From Mansonella perstans (Eukaryota > Nematoda > Chromadorea > Rhabditida > Onchocercidae): a stretch of DNA of 64,000 nt. The position numbers and the translations under genes are program-made. The stretch covers positions 62,001-126,000 of the forward strand of contig JBAMDO010000037.1 of assembly GCA_037074765.1 (NCBI GenBank), read 5' to 3'. The notes under the pieces were generated by a model. That model worked only from the letters and a program-made list of their open reading frames with translations. It was not told the origin of the DNA and ran no database searches. The first letter of the stretch is position 1, and every line of letters starts with the position of its first letter. Positions 1 through 15,959 of the stretch are shown here, one piece after another.

Positions 1-263
1 TATCCATGATATTATTATAACACTTAATGGTATGTTCACACTTTTCACAATACGCGGGGCATATGGAGCACCGCAAACATAAAATATGATAGAGAGGAAA
101 GGTAAACGAGGACAACCAGGCGGAAACATTATACGTATTTTGGAACGGAATCTCAGTGAGCGAAAGTTGTTAATGTAAATCATGGACCATATGAAATTTT
201 TTTAATGTTGCAAGCATTTAAATAATATATTAAGGATAGTATTGAATAACATAGCTATTTTAG

Positions 264-3200
264 GATCATATTCTTTATATATTGGCCAACGAAAGTGAGC
301 GTCAAGAAGAAGCACTATCGTGGTGCTCACCTTTGATAAGATCAAAGTCGGTGCAGCATGCCGATCAGCAGCAACTTTTTCTTAAGCGTTATCTCCAGCT
401 TCTGAAACTCTGTAATAGTACTCGAACTCATACACTCATGATGCTACCTCTAGTAGATTTTCAAAACATAGCTGTCATTTATGGCGAACGTCCAGTTGAA
501 TTAACACCTGAATTACTTACAAATATGGAAACTTTGGTATGTTCAGTTATTTTTTTTCATTTATGCTTAAACAGCTCTTTGCTCGACTCATCAAAAATGG
601 CTAAATTTACTACCGGTTTTCAGAAGAATAGTGAGGATGGATGGGTAAATTTGGCTAAAGCGGCGTATTGGGCATTGACAGGTTCTTTTGCTGGTTTTCG
701 AGAAACAGGAACTGTTCGTACAGCTTCTACAAATAATTCGAAAGTGAATATTTTTTTGGCGTGACACAGTATTGCAGTATAACTCATTTTTCTCCCTTTG
801 GATTCTGTACATTAACTTTTTATAACATTGTTTTCGTTAGTTTTGTTTAGGGTTTTGCTACAATCACAGATTTTCAATTTAGGTACCTTTTGCTCCACCT
901 TTAGAAAGAATGCGAATAATTTTGTCATTAAAAAATTCTTTGGATATTCCCTTGCTTTTAAAAAATATTCATTTGGAAGTATCAGCTGATCCAACGATGT
1001 ATTTGCAAACCTTTACTGATAAAGTTAGTTCATTTTATCTTGTAACTTCTTATTATTTTTTTCCATCCTGCGTTTCTTGAGCTTGAAACTAGACATCAAT
1101 AGAGTGAATCATAAATATCATAATTTCAAGCTATTTGTCGCTAATGTCAGTATTTTCTGAACTTTGTTCGAAGGTTTAAAGAAGCTATCTTTCTTTAATT
1201 GAAATTAATCTTTTCTTTTTCAGATTACTTTAGAACCGAAATGTAATTGGATTCCTTTTGAACTGTCTGTTATTCCTAAAGAAGCCGTCGATAAATTGCA
1301 AGTGCGTAATTTGTCTTTTAATCTCGTTGTTGACGAAATCAGTATTGCATATTCAATTCCACTTAATATTCGTGGACCACGACTGAACAACACAAAGAAA
1401 GAGGTTAGATTTTCAAAAAATAGCTTATATTCAAAAAATTTCCCAAAGGATGTTGAATCCGGCTTCTGAAAAAATTGATAATGATTCGTTTTTTTTTTTT
1501 TTTGTCGAAGCATTTTCTCATGCGACAATAAAATCTTCAAAAAAAAACTCTTTGGGATGCATCTGTAGTCGTGAAATTTCAATAATTTATGATAATTTAC
1601 TATTAAGCAATGGCACTCATGAAGAAATCCAGTAACATAAATGCGAATAATGCTGAAATAAAATGACATTAAAAATATATACTTTAAGATTTTTTCCAGA
1701 AAACATCAGTCTTATATGGAGAGGATTATCGCTTAATTGCAAAAGTGACAAAAAAACAGTGGCCACTGGTTGAAATTGATTTGCCCCCAAAACGACGATT
1801 AACGGCATTCTGTGGCCAAATTTGTCGATTTAATTGTGACGTGAGCAATATAGGTGTAGTTAATGTGGAAGCTTTTTGCATCGCAACTGATCATCCGGAG
1901 CTGATTTCACTTTATGAGGAAGAGTGTCCTGGAAGTACTACATTTCAGTCTGTGAAATGTACTTCAGTAGCTACAGATGCTGCAGTTGGTGTTTTCAATT
2001 TGGAACACGGCGTTATTGCTATAGGTCAAAAGAAAAGGTTGGAATTTTCCGCTTACGCTACTCGAATCCTGTATAATTTTACTCGTTTTTTTAACCCATT
2101 GAGCTTATACAGACATTATATTATATATGCAGTTTTTAACTTTGTTTTTCTAAGAATTTTGAAATTTCGCTCTTCTGTTGTGCTGGTTTCAATACAATTA
2201 TTAGGAGAAATTGCGCAGTTATTATTGTAAAATGCGGAAAATAAGAAATTGTTTTCATCACGTTTTTTCGTTTCAGATTGCAGTTAGCAGTTCGAGCTCC
2301 TACTACTGAATCTGTTGGATTTAACGTGATGCTGGTTTGCTACTATCGTGGTGATAATTGTATGGTCAGGGAAGAGAGACATGTAATCGTGATTGATACT
2401 CGTGTAATTTTGGAATCTTCATTAAGGTTATTTCTTTAATGTTTTTACTGCTAGCTATTTTTCTGATAAATAAGTCAAAATTTTTAACTGTTGCTGTTTT
2501 CAGGCTTGTGGATCGTGCCACTGGCGCATGCGTTTTGCAGCTTCGTAACCTGACACCAAATCGTAGTTCTTTACACGCCAAAATTCAACTAATAAAAATA
2601 CGGTCATTGATAGCTGATGCTATGACATATTTCACTTCAAAAACACAGCAAGCCTCCTTGCCGCAAATTTTTTTTCATGCTCTGCAAAAGCGTCAAGGTA
2701 AATTGTTTCAACCAGGAAAAGTGTAGTAGTGGAGATAGAGATCATGAAAAAAATAATAAATAAAGAATAAATGAGCTCCTAGCGAGTGGGTCCCACACAT
2801 ATTTTATTTATTTACTTGGATTTTTATTTAGTGGAACTGGAAAATGAACAAACAGATAGCATATCATTTTTGGTTAATGGACATGCAGGAGCAGTATCCT
2901 TATGCTTTTGCGATGAAATCGATGGTATTCCGGAATGGTCTAGTCCTCCTGATTATTTAGCTGAAGTATTAGGTGTTATGTCTTCATCAAAACAAAAAAT
3001 GGAAGATAATACAACAGTTCCGGAACTTAATTTGTTCTTTGCAGTCTTCTGGAAAGTCAGTGTCGTTAATAGCGATGGCACTGCTTTTACAGGTTCATTG
3101 TTTATTATTGTTGCTATTAGTTGTTAATTAATATTATTTTGAATAACGATCTTATTGTTTAAAAAAAATCATTTTGTTGTAGTGACAGTCATGGCAACGA

Positions 3201-4139
3201 TTTCCAAAAGGATATTTATTGAGTTACATCCCGTTCCATATTATTGGGTAGATTATGAACCAAGCATTTTTGAAACTTTCTAAAACTGTTAGGCACATGT
3301 TGACGATATATCGCAGTTTGAAAACTTTGAAGTTAACTGTGCACTCCTAAATTAAATAATTCCTTGCTTCAAGTGTTCAGATGGTTGAATAATCCTGTTT
3401 TTTTAGTCTTCGGTGAAAACTTTATGCCAAATCCATTTCCGCTTGGTTGTTTTGTGCCATTCTGCACTCATCATATTCTTCGGCCATTTTTACAAAAATC
3501 GAATCGAAATTTCTTAGAAACGAAGTGTGTTTCTAATGTCTTATCAGCAGCAACCGATAAAAATCTTCTTGCTATTATTTGCAAAATATCGACACCTTCG
3601 CCCATCATATATCACAATTTTAGTAATGAAAGGTATTATTGTGAATGCGAAATCTGTATATATTTTGTTCAAAAAATTTATGTATTCTTTGTTTTAAAGA
3701 TAATGATTTTGAACTGTTAATGTTCAGGTCGTGTCACATACCAGTGCGGATAACAGTAACGAATGATGATATATTATATGGTCGTAATTGTACAGTCACT
3801 ATTCATTTTTCGGATTCCACTGTGATTCGAAAGCAGACAAGAGATTTGGAAAGTACCAACGTTTTGGAATTTCTACCACAAAACATAATTTCACCATCAA
3901 GTTCATCTGTAAATTCTTCATCAGCACAGCAACCAGTGATTATTGCTGATCGTTCATGTATGCATGCAACAATAGCTTTTGGTTGTACACAAATTTTTAA
4001 TATCCGGCTCACTATCTATTGTCCGTCAGTCTATGACATCGGTCGTTTTCAAGCCATTAGCTTATTCGATGATGACGAAACTGAAGTGCCTATACATGTA
4101 CCATCAACGTATGTTACTGTGATTGATCAACGGGTTTAA
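264..4139 (+). CDS. TRAPPC8: TRAPPC8 (Trs85) homologue, C-terminal part, 5' end outside the window
   Basis: This is the C-terminal half of TRAPPC8/Trs85, the subunit that defines the TRAPP III tethering complex acting in ER-Golgi traffic and autophagy. Exons read from splice signals: 264-536, 624-743, 883-1023, 1224-1403, 1700-2037, 2277-2426, 2504-2697, 2832-3092, 3183-3247, about 3407-3632, and 3728-4139 with a TAA stop. The call rests on residues GPRLNNTK followed by KTSVLYGEDYRL, which align with GPRLNNTKEEKTSVKYGPDRRL of human TRAPPC8, and on a C-terminal beta-sandwich stretch (PVRITVTND, YDIGRFQAISLFDDD) that parallels the human C-terminus. The phase does not join between 3247 and 3407; a short exon starting at 3317 could bridge it. 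Bases 1-263 probably hold earlier introns or exons that I could not place. Confidence 0.85.
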
Positions 4140-5255
4140 AAATTTGTTTAAAAAGTGACTTATTTCTGTTTTTCAACTTGTTAACATCTGGGATGTTCCA
4201 TTTTCTTTCAAAATGACAACTGTTGTGATATTGAGTCTTGATACGAAACTTTTTCATTACTTCTTACTTTTTTTCATAGTTACAGTAATTATTGAGTGCA
4301 AATGGGACTTATCGACCTTGATGATGTAAAATACTGTGACTTCAAATAGTTCAGCTAATTTCGGTTAATGTTTTATACAGAAAAATGATTAGATTAAGTC
4401 GTCCAACTCTCAATTCTTTTGTGTTAGAAAAGACGGGAAAAAGAAGGAAAGATTCCTTCAATGCATTCCTGCTATAGGTTTTACCGAAAATTGTAAATTT
4501 AAGAAAGCGGATTTTAAAGTATTTTTTCCTTGTCAAACGGATGTATGAAATGATAAAAAATTGTATTTTATGAACCGTTTTATTTACCGTTAGTTTTGCG
4601 ATTCATAATATTTGTTTTGCAATTCATATTCGTTTATCACTATGATAGTTGTGTTTTTTTAGTTGTGCAATAAGTTTGATAGAAATTGGTAATTTCAAAT
4701 ATGATTCAAAAAAATATGGGCTGTCTGTTTCTTTTTCTTGAGAGGATGCTTTTTTACGAGTACGATATCCTATTGTGTTCATGAAGTTGCATTCATTTCT
4801 CCCATGAGGTTTTATCCTTTTTTCGAGAAATTGGGAAATAGTTCTGTTTGAGGTTGCACTAATCCTCTCGTTCTGTATTTATTTGGTTTAATCATTTTCG
4901 CATTAATTTAGATTAAAAATCATGAATTATGTAAATTTTTTTTTTCTGTTTGCTATTTCTGTTCTTTTCAGTGTGCTATCTTTTATACTTCATCATGGGA
5001 ATTATACAGGTTTTTGAGGATAATACATTTTTGAATTTTATAGGATCGTTTTCCTTTTCTGGAAATCTGTCATTATAGGAATATGAGTTTTTGCATTATT
5101 ACTCAGCTATTACTCATAGCTCAGCGAATGTAAATGAATTTGGATCATGAAATCAGCTATAGAACTTGTGATAAGCCAAATTTTAATCGTAATTGCAAGA
5201 TTCACAGTGTTCTTAAGATACCGCTAATTTAATCGTTTTCGGTAAAGCAATCATT
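4140..5255. other. Intergenic region between TRAPPC8 and vha-10
   Basis: About 1.1 kb of AT-rich sequence with no conserved reading frame on either strand. It should contain the TRAPPC8 3' UTR and the vha-10 promoter or trans-splice region. A cag at about 5207-5209 is a possible leader acceptor for the downstream gene. Confidence 0.5.
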
Positions 5256-6192
5256 ATGGCATCACAAACACAAGGCATACAGCAACTTCTAGCGGCAGAA
5301 AAACGAGCTGCAGAAAAGATCAATGAAGCAAGGAAACGCAAAGCTCAACGTCTAAAGCAAGCGAAACAAGAAGCAGAAGCTGAAATTGAACGATATAGAG
5401 TGGTGAGAGATATTTTTATGAAGTTAATTTTTTTTTTTCAGCGAAATTCTTTGGTTGCTTTGAAATTTCTTTAACGTCTGATAATGACAGAATGTTTTTA
5501 GGCTGGATTTGTGTTTTTATTTGATTAAGTATTGTGGAAATTTTAGACTTGGGTTCGGAAAATGATAAATCAGTAAACTGCAAATCAATCAATTTATGAA
5601 TAAATGTGAACCTCAAGTTATAGTTGATTTAGGATAGTCATAAATCCAAATAGAATTATCATTAATTAATTAGCATTATTTTTTTTGCTGCATACTTAGT
5701 CATTCCACATATCATGTCTCAGGATTTTTGCAAAGATGGCTGTATTTCTGAATTATCTTTGAAGTACTATTTGTGTTTCTGTAGGAACGAGAACGTCAGT
5801 TCAAGGAATATGAGTACAAATATCTCGGGAAGAAAGAAGACATTGAAATGAAAATCAAACAAGATACTGAAGATAATATTAAACAGATGGAAAATTCTGT
5901 TGCAAAGAATAAGCAGCAGGTTTGTTACCAATAGAGCTAATTTTTCAATCCAGAAAAATTCGAAATGAATTCATTCACTGCATATTAAGTAAATTTAGAA
6001 ATAAGCTTTTTCATATATATTTGAAAAACAACAAATTAGAGCGGATCATTTGAAGTTTAGAAGATGGTACCAGCTATCAAGATTTATATATTCCAGGTGA
6101 TTGTGCATTTACTACAGTTAGTCTGCGATATTCGACCGGAACTTCATATGAATCTTCAAATTCAGAAGAAACTTCATGGAACACATTTTTAG
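5256..6192 (+). CDS. vha-10: V-type proton ATPase subunit G (V1 stalk)
   Basis: Three exons, 5256-5402, 5785-5919 and 6097-6192, encode about 125 residues, the usual length for V-ATPase subunit G. This subunit forms part of the peripheral stalk of the V1 sector and holds stator and rotor together in vacuolar and plasma-membrane proton pumps. The N-terminus [20 protein letters not shown] and the following charged helical stretch ([19 protein letters not shown]) are near-identical to the worm VHA-10 family. The last exon gives [19 protein letters not shown] and ends shortly after KKLHG, as expected. Phases at both introns join cleanly, so the start and stop are secure. It lies upstream of ubl-5 in the same orientation with an 880-base gap, which could be a loosely spaced operon. 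Confidence 0.96.
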
Positions 6193-6267
6193 ATTTTATA
6201 GCAAAACTACTCCATTTATTACATTTACTGATTTTTATTTCCTTTCTGTGATATCTTCAATAATTTG

Positions 6268-6333
6268 TAGAAAAAGCGCATGATTTCACTTTCTAAAACT
6301 TAGAAAAAGCGCATGATTTCACTTTCTAAAACT
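6268..6333. repeat. Perfect tandem duplication of a 33-bp unit
   Basis: Two identical adjacent 33-base copies (6268-6300 and 6301-6333) begin tagaaaaagcgcatgatttc. They sit about 75 bases past the vha-10 stop codon, probably in its 3' UTR or just beyond. Complete identity suggests a recent duplication. Confidence 0.9.
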
Positions 6334-7052
6334 ATGATTAAATAGTTGTTGTCTTTTTTAAAATGTTTTTCTCATATGCTTTTCGAGGTATTAGTGATGT
6401 TGAATCAGAGGATTGAATTATTTCGTTGATTAGTATGAATGTCAATAGAATTTTTCCAAGAACTTCCCCGTTCTCAGATTTCGGAATTAGAAATGCACCT
6501 CGTGAGGGATGGGATGTAGGAATATATCGAGTATCGCCATTGGTAAATCTTCCACTTGCTTTCAACAAATTAATATTTATCCATTTTACTAGAGAATATT
6601 TGGGAAACTGTTGGTTGTGAAACTATATGCCAGAAGAATGTTTGATTTATTGTGAAGAAATAGCACTTTTTATCTATTAAGTATGTTGGTGAAATATTAT
6701 ATCGCTTTAAAATAGGTGAGGCACAATTGTCTTCGCATCAGCCGAATTCTTGTATTTCTTTTTTCGATTTTGGCTGTATTGATAATAATTGCTATTTTTC
6801 AATAAGTTTTTGAAATAATTTTTGTTTGCAGAAAAAAGGTGGCAAAAATCTCTCAGTTCGCATCCATGCATACTTTTCAAAATACGTATAAGACTTTGAA
6901 ATTCTAGCTTTTGCGTAATTTTAGTGCTATGTGATCATTACTAGATTAGTTGAGAACTGCTTACTCTGAAAAACACCAGAGGTCACTTTATTGAAGATTT
7001 TTGACTAGATACATAATTAAATTAAATTTTAGCCAAGAACATTGTTTATTAA

Positions 7053-7062
7053 TAACTTCCAG
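7053..7062 (+). promoter_or_regulatory. Candidate spliced-leader acceptor of ubl-5
   Basis: The pyrimidine-rich acceptor ataacttccag ends at 7062, nine bases before the ubl-5 ATG at 7072. Nematode mRNAs that receive a spliced leader usually have an acceptor within a few tens of bases of the start codon. The position fits, but no cDNA evidence is available here. Confidence 0.45.
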
Positions 7063-7071
7063 ATATCTGAA

Positions 7072-7389
7072 ATGATTGAGATTACGGTGAACGATCGGTT
7101 GGGAAAAAAAGTACGAATCAAATGCAATCCAAACGATACAATTGGTGACTTAAAGAAACTTATCGCTGCACAGACTGGTACTCGGTAAGAGGTTGCTTTT
7201 GTTAAGTAGAACTGACTGGTATATTCCAAGGAACGTTGAACATTTGAAAACTCGTTCCGTGCTACTTTTCCAGTTTACAGATATGAAAAAATTGTGCTAA
7301 AGAAGTGGTATACGATTTATAAGGATCACATAACACTACAGGACTATGAGATACATGATGGTTTCAATTTTGAATTATACTATCAATGA
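7072..7389 (+). CDS. ubl-5: Ubiquitin-like protein 5 (Hub1/UBL5)
   Basis: Two exons, 7072-7184 and 7281-7389, encode 73 residues, the same length as human UBL5. UBL5/Hub1 is a ubiquitin fold that binds spliceosomal proteins such as Snu66 non-covalently; in C. elegans it also supports the mitochondrial unfolded-protein response. The reading [19 protein letters not shown], then [17 protein letters not shown], and the C-terminal YYQ (tyrosines instead of a processed di-glycine tail) are diagnostic. The intron splits the Arg codon. Of two nearby acceptors, only the second, ending at 7280, keeps the frame open; the first would give an immediate stop. It follows vha-10 on the same strand. Confidence 0.97.
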
Positions 7390-8769
7390 TATCGATATTT
7401 TATTATGGTCAGTGTTGTTTTTATTCTACTCATTGTTTTTACCTTGTTTTTGTCGCCAAGCTTGTACAATTGAATAAATTATTTCGTAAGCAACTGAAGT
7501 TTTCTGTCATTTCATGAAAGATATCTGGGACATATTTTTTTTGTTAAAAAATATTCTTTAGATATTGATGCTTGAGTAAGTTTTTGATGAAATATGTGAT
7601 AGTGCATCTCTTTGGTCTTCATTGCAGAAATCGGAACTCATTCCGTCCAATGCTACCCCGCATTATACTTTGCATAGAGTATGAAAAATTTCTTCACTTA
7701 ACGATTTAATTATTTTTTGCTTAGCAAATGTGATGCACGATTTTTCTGGTAAGTAGTTTTTCCACTTAATATTAACTACTTAATATTAACCCATAAATTA
7801 ACAATTAAGACTTCAGAATGCATTTGTTTAATATAATACATCGAAATTTACTTATCCCTCTATCATTTGCATTTTAGAATTATGGCATGTATTTTTTGAT
7901 AGATCATTTTAAGAACACAAAAAAAAAAGTGAAACATTTTTTTCTGGTTAATTTTATCCTTCAGATTTTGGCACATTTGTTTGTTTAGAAATATTATGAT
8001 GTCTTTTTTGTTCAAACAAAACTACGAAATGATGATTGTTGGGATGTGCCGGTTATTGCAGTCATTTTCCAGCCTATAAATATTTCTCTAATAAATTCAT
8101 GCATGCTGCAAATTAGAATCAAAGCACACTGCACCTCTTAGCATGATGTCAGACAATCGAATTTTGTGACTTTATGAATTATTGTTTTTTACGCTTATGT
8201 ATTAAATTATATATATATATATATATTTTTTTTTTGTATAACAGCTACTTTACTACATTTTAATAAAACAGAGAAATCACTGCGAGTCGATTTTGTCGTG
8301 GAAGGTAAATCGTGAAATTCTGCTTTTCTTATTCCACATTAGGCTATAACAATTGTACAGGTGATTTAGGATTTATCTTTCTAACAAAAATGGAAGCATT
8401 TATCCGGTCTTAAAAAGATCATTCCATAGGAAGTAAATTGTTATTGAAGAAAGACGCTATGCTAGGTGAACCTGCTTTCATAGGTTAACATACAGATACT
8501 TTTGTTCATTATGACTTAAGCAAACAAAAAATGTCATGAAAACTATGAAGAAAATATAAATCAAAGTCATTCTTATGAAAAGCTTCTAAAGCAACTTGTT
8601 AGTTGATTTTTTGCTTGGTTTTTTCAAACATATATTTCGGTACAATCTGATTTTTAGACAATAATGCTGTCATGTATATTGATGAAATAACTATGAGTAA
8701 TAAATTTCGTTCTTGAAAATCAAATTACAGTAATTATTTCTACTAACAAGTTACGATTTCTTCGTAACA
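7390..8769. other. Intergenic region with an AT microsatellite
   Basis: No coding signal is seen. A run of alternating AT followed by poly-T lies at about 8208-8236. The sequence runs into the BEL/Pao remnant without recognisable long terminal repeats. Confidence 0.5.
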
Positions 8770-9018
8770 GTGGAGCAAACCATTCAAAAGAATACCAAAT
8801 CTACCAGAGTCCCATTCAGAAAATCAGGAATCTTTGAACAGGCTGGTTTTGACTATTTGGGACCGCTCTCTATCAAAAATGACAATGAAATAGCCAAAAG
8901 GTGGATAGCGCTTTTCACTTGCTTCACTACAAGAACAAGGCACTTGGAACCTATAGAAAACTTATCAGCTGAAATATTCATGCATATGTTTCGCAGATTT
9001 GTATCACGATATATATAA
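8770..9018 (+). mobile_element. BEL/Pao-type retrotransposon integrase remnant
   Basis: An open stretch of about 82 codons resembles the start of the integrase core of BEL/Pao LTR retrotransposons. Visible hallmarks are FEQAGFDYLGPLS (expected first catalytic Asp in GxDYxGP), RWIALFTCFTTRTRHLEPI (usual form K.WI.LFTC.TTRAvHLE) and FRRFVSRY. The copy stops right after this point, so the second Asp and the Glu of the DDE triad are missing. No LTRs, reverse transcriptase or RNase H can be seen within about 1 kb on either side. It is a dead fragment. BEL/Pao elements are common in filarial genomes. Confidence 0.85.
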
Positions 9019-9322
9019 TTATTTAAGTTAGTTGCATTGTGTCATTACATCAGCAATGATAATTTTGAGAAAAATGAGTTCACTAATCGCATGCAAAAAA
9101 AAGAAATCTTCAGGAAAGTTTATTTATTTGAAAAAAAACTTCATTTTCATTTGCTTTGTAGAATACGACAAAATACAAAGCCAGCTAATTATTGCCAATA
9201 GATCCTAATGAAAGCAGTTTAAAACAAGCCAAAAAATGTCATTACTAGAAACTTCTTCAAAAATCGAATACTTAATGAATGTTTCGTAAATGTTTTGAAA
9301 ATTTCTATATGAAAATGAAGAT

Positions 9323-12487
<3,165 letters not shown>

Positions 12488-15400
12488 CTGCAATTTTTTT
12501 GGCTTTTTCAAATAGTTGTGGAAAAGTTGTGGAAAAAAAAAATACTTGTGGAAAAGCGAACCAAAGAGAGAATTAATGATAATGATGAAATTGTTATCCT
12601 TCATCTTTAAATCATATTCTGGTTCTTGCGATTGAGATTGAAAACGAGGGAAAATAAGACTGTTTATTTTATCGAGGTCATTGGAGGGAACAAAAAATAA
12701 AGTAAGGTGTTTCCATATGTAAAGTTGATTAGAACAATCAAAAGATGAAGTTATTAGATTTGAGGTGAACCAGTTCAACTATCGGCTCATTTAATATTTC
12801 AATACTAATAAATGACACGACACAGAGTTATGGAAAACCTACCACTCTCCTGTTTCGCGGCATGCTTTAAGTAGCTATTTCAGCAAGCAAATTAAAAGTT
12901 ATCAGAAATTACTGACTGACTTTCAAGTGATGAAACGAAACTTTATGGAGCCAATAGAAAACTTATGCTGTCAGTACTCAATAATTATTACCACACATTT
13001 AGCGCAGCACACTTGCTATTTTCGTTGCTATGGCACTGCCAATTATTACATTTGTTAATCAACTGAAAAAGTACCTTTCTTTGTGTCTAAATCATTACTA
13101 ATTATTAAGCTTTCCATAATGGCTATCGAAGTTGCCAGGTAAACATTATCATTTCAATCATTGTCTTATCCCAGTTGGTACTGAAAGGTAGTGCGGCCTT
13201 CTGGCAGCAAATTTCCGCCATTGCCAGCAAAGAACAGTTAAAATTCTTATAAAAATCTTAAAAAAAAAAGCTACTGTATATTACGTTCTTGATAACCTCA
13301 GTACAAGACAGCAAACTTATAGTTCCCAAATTTTATGAGTGATGCAATTAAAATGAATATCTTTTCAGCGCTGATTTTTAAAGAAAACTATCCTGCTGAC
13401 AAAGAATAAGTAATCATTTTGTTCTCAGAATGAATTAATTCAAAACAGTCAGTTAAAAATAAATGTATCTAAAGCAGATAGTTCAGTAAAAAATTAGGGA
13501 AAAAAGTTAGGGAAGTTGCGATTTTCTGTTTTAAGTATAAAATTTCCATTATTATATAACTGGGGGATTACAGCTTTAAATTTACCCAAAATTTATTTTC
13601 CTCAATCAAGGAATCTTCTAGCTATTTCAAATATTTTTGATTCCAAACGTCTTGATTGCAATAATCATGATTTTTCCATGCACTGAAATAAAATTTTAAT
13701 TTTGCCGTTGTCATCATCAAATAATAATCATCGTTCCATTGTCACAATTTACATGGGATGGTTGCTTTCGAGCTGTAATCGAGTGATTTGTAGATGTTCA
13801 TTGAAATGAATTAAGGTTTGTTCTAGTGGATATCTGCAGACAGACCATTGTGTTGTATCAAATTCATTTCTAGGCTTACATTAGGCACGACTCAGATTTA
13901 CTTTCATTTCTTTGTCTCTTTGAACCAAGGGACTGTTATTTGCTGTATTCCTCAATCGTTGTTTCTTTCTAATTTTTCCATGATGAATAATATCCATAAA
14001 TAGTTTAACCTTAATTAAAAATTCAAATGTGCCAAAGACTAGGTAAAATGTAGCGATGGGAAATCTTACATGAAACAATTTCAAAAAAAATTTTAGAATA
14101 ATTGCAATTTTAGAATGTAAATGAATGTTTAATTTTGAAGCACACATGCCATTTAACTCTGACCTATCATTTTCTAAATATGCATTATTCTGCAAAACCA
14201 ATAAAAGCAAAACTTATAAATAATTAAAGAGAGAAACTATGACAGATGCATTTTAGATTAACATTAGGTCTCAGTTTTGTTGCATGCTTTCATCAATGTA
14301 TAACGATATATCCGCTTATCGTGGTACATATGTTCCTGCACCATTTCTAAATGACAACTTTGTAAAAATTCATAGCCGAGTCTTTTTTATCCACAACAAT
14401 TCAAGAAATCAATCAAGTTCGTTCTTCAGCATGGAGAAATTACAGTTTGATTAGAAATGAAATTTTATCATAACATTATCAAATAATTACGTAAATTAAA
14501 TAATTACATAAAATGATCCTCGGTCAAAAATTTGCTCCATCATAAACGTACAAATGATAAATAAAATATTTGGCGCAAAAAAAAAAGCTGTCCCCACAGA
14601 GGCAATAACCAATTTCAAAGTTACTACTTTTCAACAATCTTGCTAAAAATTTCTAAATTCTTTTTGCTTATTTATCATTTCACTCAATTTTCAACAACTG
14701 TTAGTTGCTTGTACTTTATCTTCAATGTTTCATTGCTAGAAAATAGTCTAATCGATGGCTTTAACATTACTAAATCAGGTTTAATCATCATCACTACTAC
14801 ATAATCTTTATTTGATTAATGTCTGCCTTATTTTTCTATTGGTCAGGAATAGCTAAATTGCAATATAAGTGAAATTCAGTGAAACATTCACAAAGTTTCA
14901 AGCTACCTGTGATGAAAATTGATCAATTCATATCTAATACATTATTTTCTTGCAAATACACTTTGATTCACAGTTCTTCTTCTCTTATTTTCTCAATGAG
15001 AGGATAGCTTACAAAAGTTTCGATATATAAATAAGTTCATAATTTCTTTTACTTATTGATCAATGTGTTCATTTATTCCTTAGTTTCCTTTTCCTTTTCT
15101 TTTTCTTCCTTTCTAATATCACAAATCATTTCAGATTCTCAAATCCCCTTTTCGTTTCAATGCTTATTTCAAGATCACTTTTTTGAACTAGACCTAAAAT
15201 AAGAGTGAGCAATTCAAAGCTCGATTAAATTAAATGATTCACTTAATTGCCTTGCCTGGATCGCAACACCGATACATACTACGACAGCGACGTCCACCGT
15301 AATACACAAAACTTATTTCTGAGATTATAGTTGCATATGTTATCCGCGTTAATTCCCTACCACAATTGTTGTACATTTGTGGATCTTTTGTGTCGAATTT

Positions 15401-15833
15401 ATGTTACGAGATTTCTTTGTTATTTTGTTTTACTAGGTAATTCAGCGATTTACTAATAATATTTAGATGTTCTCCCATTATTTATTAATATTTAAATAGA
15501 ATTCTCTCAATTTTTTTTCCATTGTTTTGCATCGTTTCCTTTCACACATTTTTAATCAATGTCACTTCGCATTCCCATTGATTTAAATATCACAGTTGTC
15601 ATAAAAATTGATAATTCTAATGAAAGTTAGAAATGCTTCATTAGCTTGTTAAATTTTTATTAAATATATTTACTATGCTCAATATTCCACATTTTGAAAG
15701 CATTGCACTAAATGTCAAAGTTTTTGGGAGATCTGCTTGATTATCTTAGTATTTCGGTGAGTCATAAACTTAATTGGATTGATTTCATAGCAGTTTCAGT
15801 TTGAATTGATTTTCCATTCAAACTACACTTTTT
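12488..15833. other. Divergent intergenic region between the tubulin and PAXBP1 genes
   Basis: About 3.3 kb with no conserved frame. It should hold the missing tubulin first exon and promoter (minus strand) and the PAXBP1 promoter (plus strand). An ATG directly followed by gt on the minus strand occurs near 13844 and 14338, but neither donor is convincing. Confidence 0.5.
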
Positions 15834-15836
15834 CAG
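15834..15836 (+). promoter_or_regulatory. Candidate spliced-leader acceptor of the PAXBP1 gene
   Basis: The strong acceptor actttttcag ends at 15836, 32 bases before the ATG at 15869, with no in-frame ATG between. It suits cis- or trans-splicing of a leader. This is inference from position and sequence only. Confidence 0.4.
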
Positions 15837-15868
15837 TTTGAATCAGGTACGTTTCATCCCTAAAAAAA

Positions 15869-15922
15869 ATGTTTCGAAAACCGAAAAGCCGTAGCAATCT
15901 TCGACAACGAGTACTATCGGAC

Positions 15923-15959
<37 letters not shown>

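Larger units (their letters stand above)
6193..7071. other. vha-10 to ubl-5 intergenic region
   Basis: No gene is seen here. It contains the 33-bp tandem duplication and, at its 3' end, the candidate trans-splice acceptor used by ubl-5. Confidence 0.5.

Noticed and set aside
1220..1669. 149-codon minus-strand frame
   Set aside because: It is antisense to TRAPPC8 exons and introns, with no homology.
12833..12870. Minus-strand ATG CCG CGA.. followed by gtaggt as the tubulin first exon
   Set aside because: The donor is good and the phase fits, but it would add MPRNRRV before REVIS, and alpha-tubulins start MREVIS. Not accepted without cDNA.
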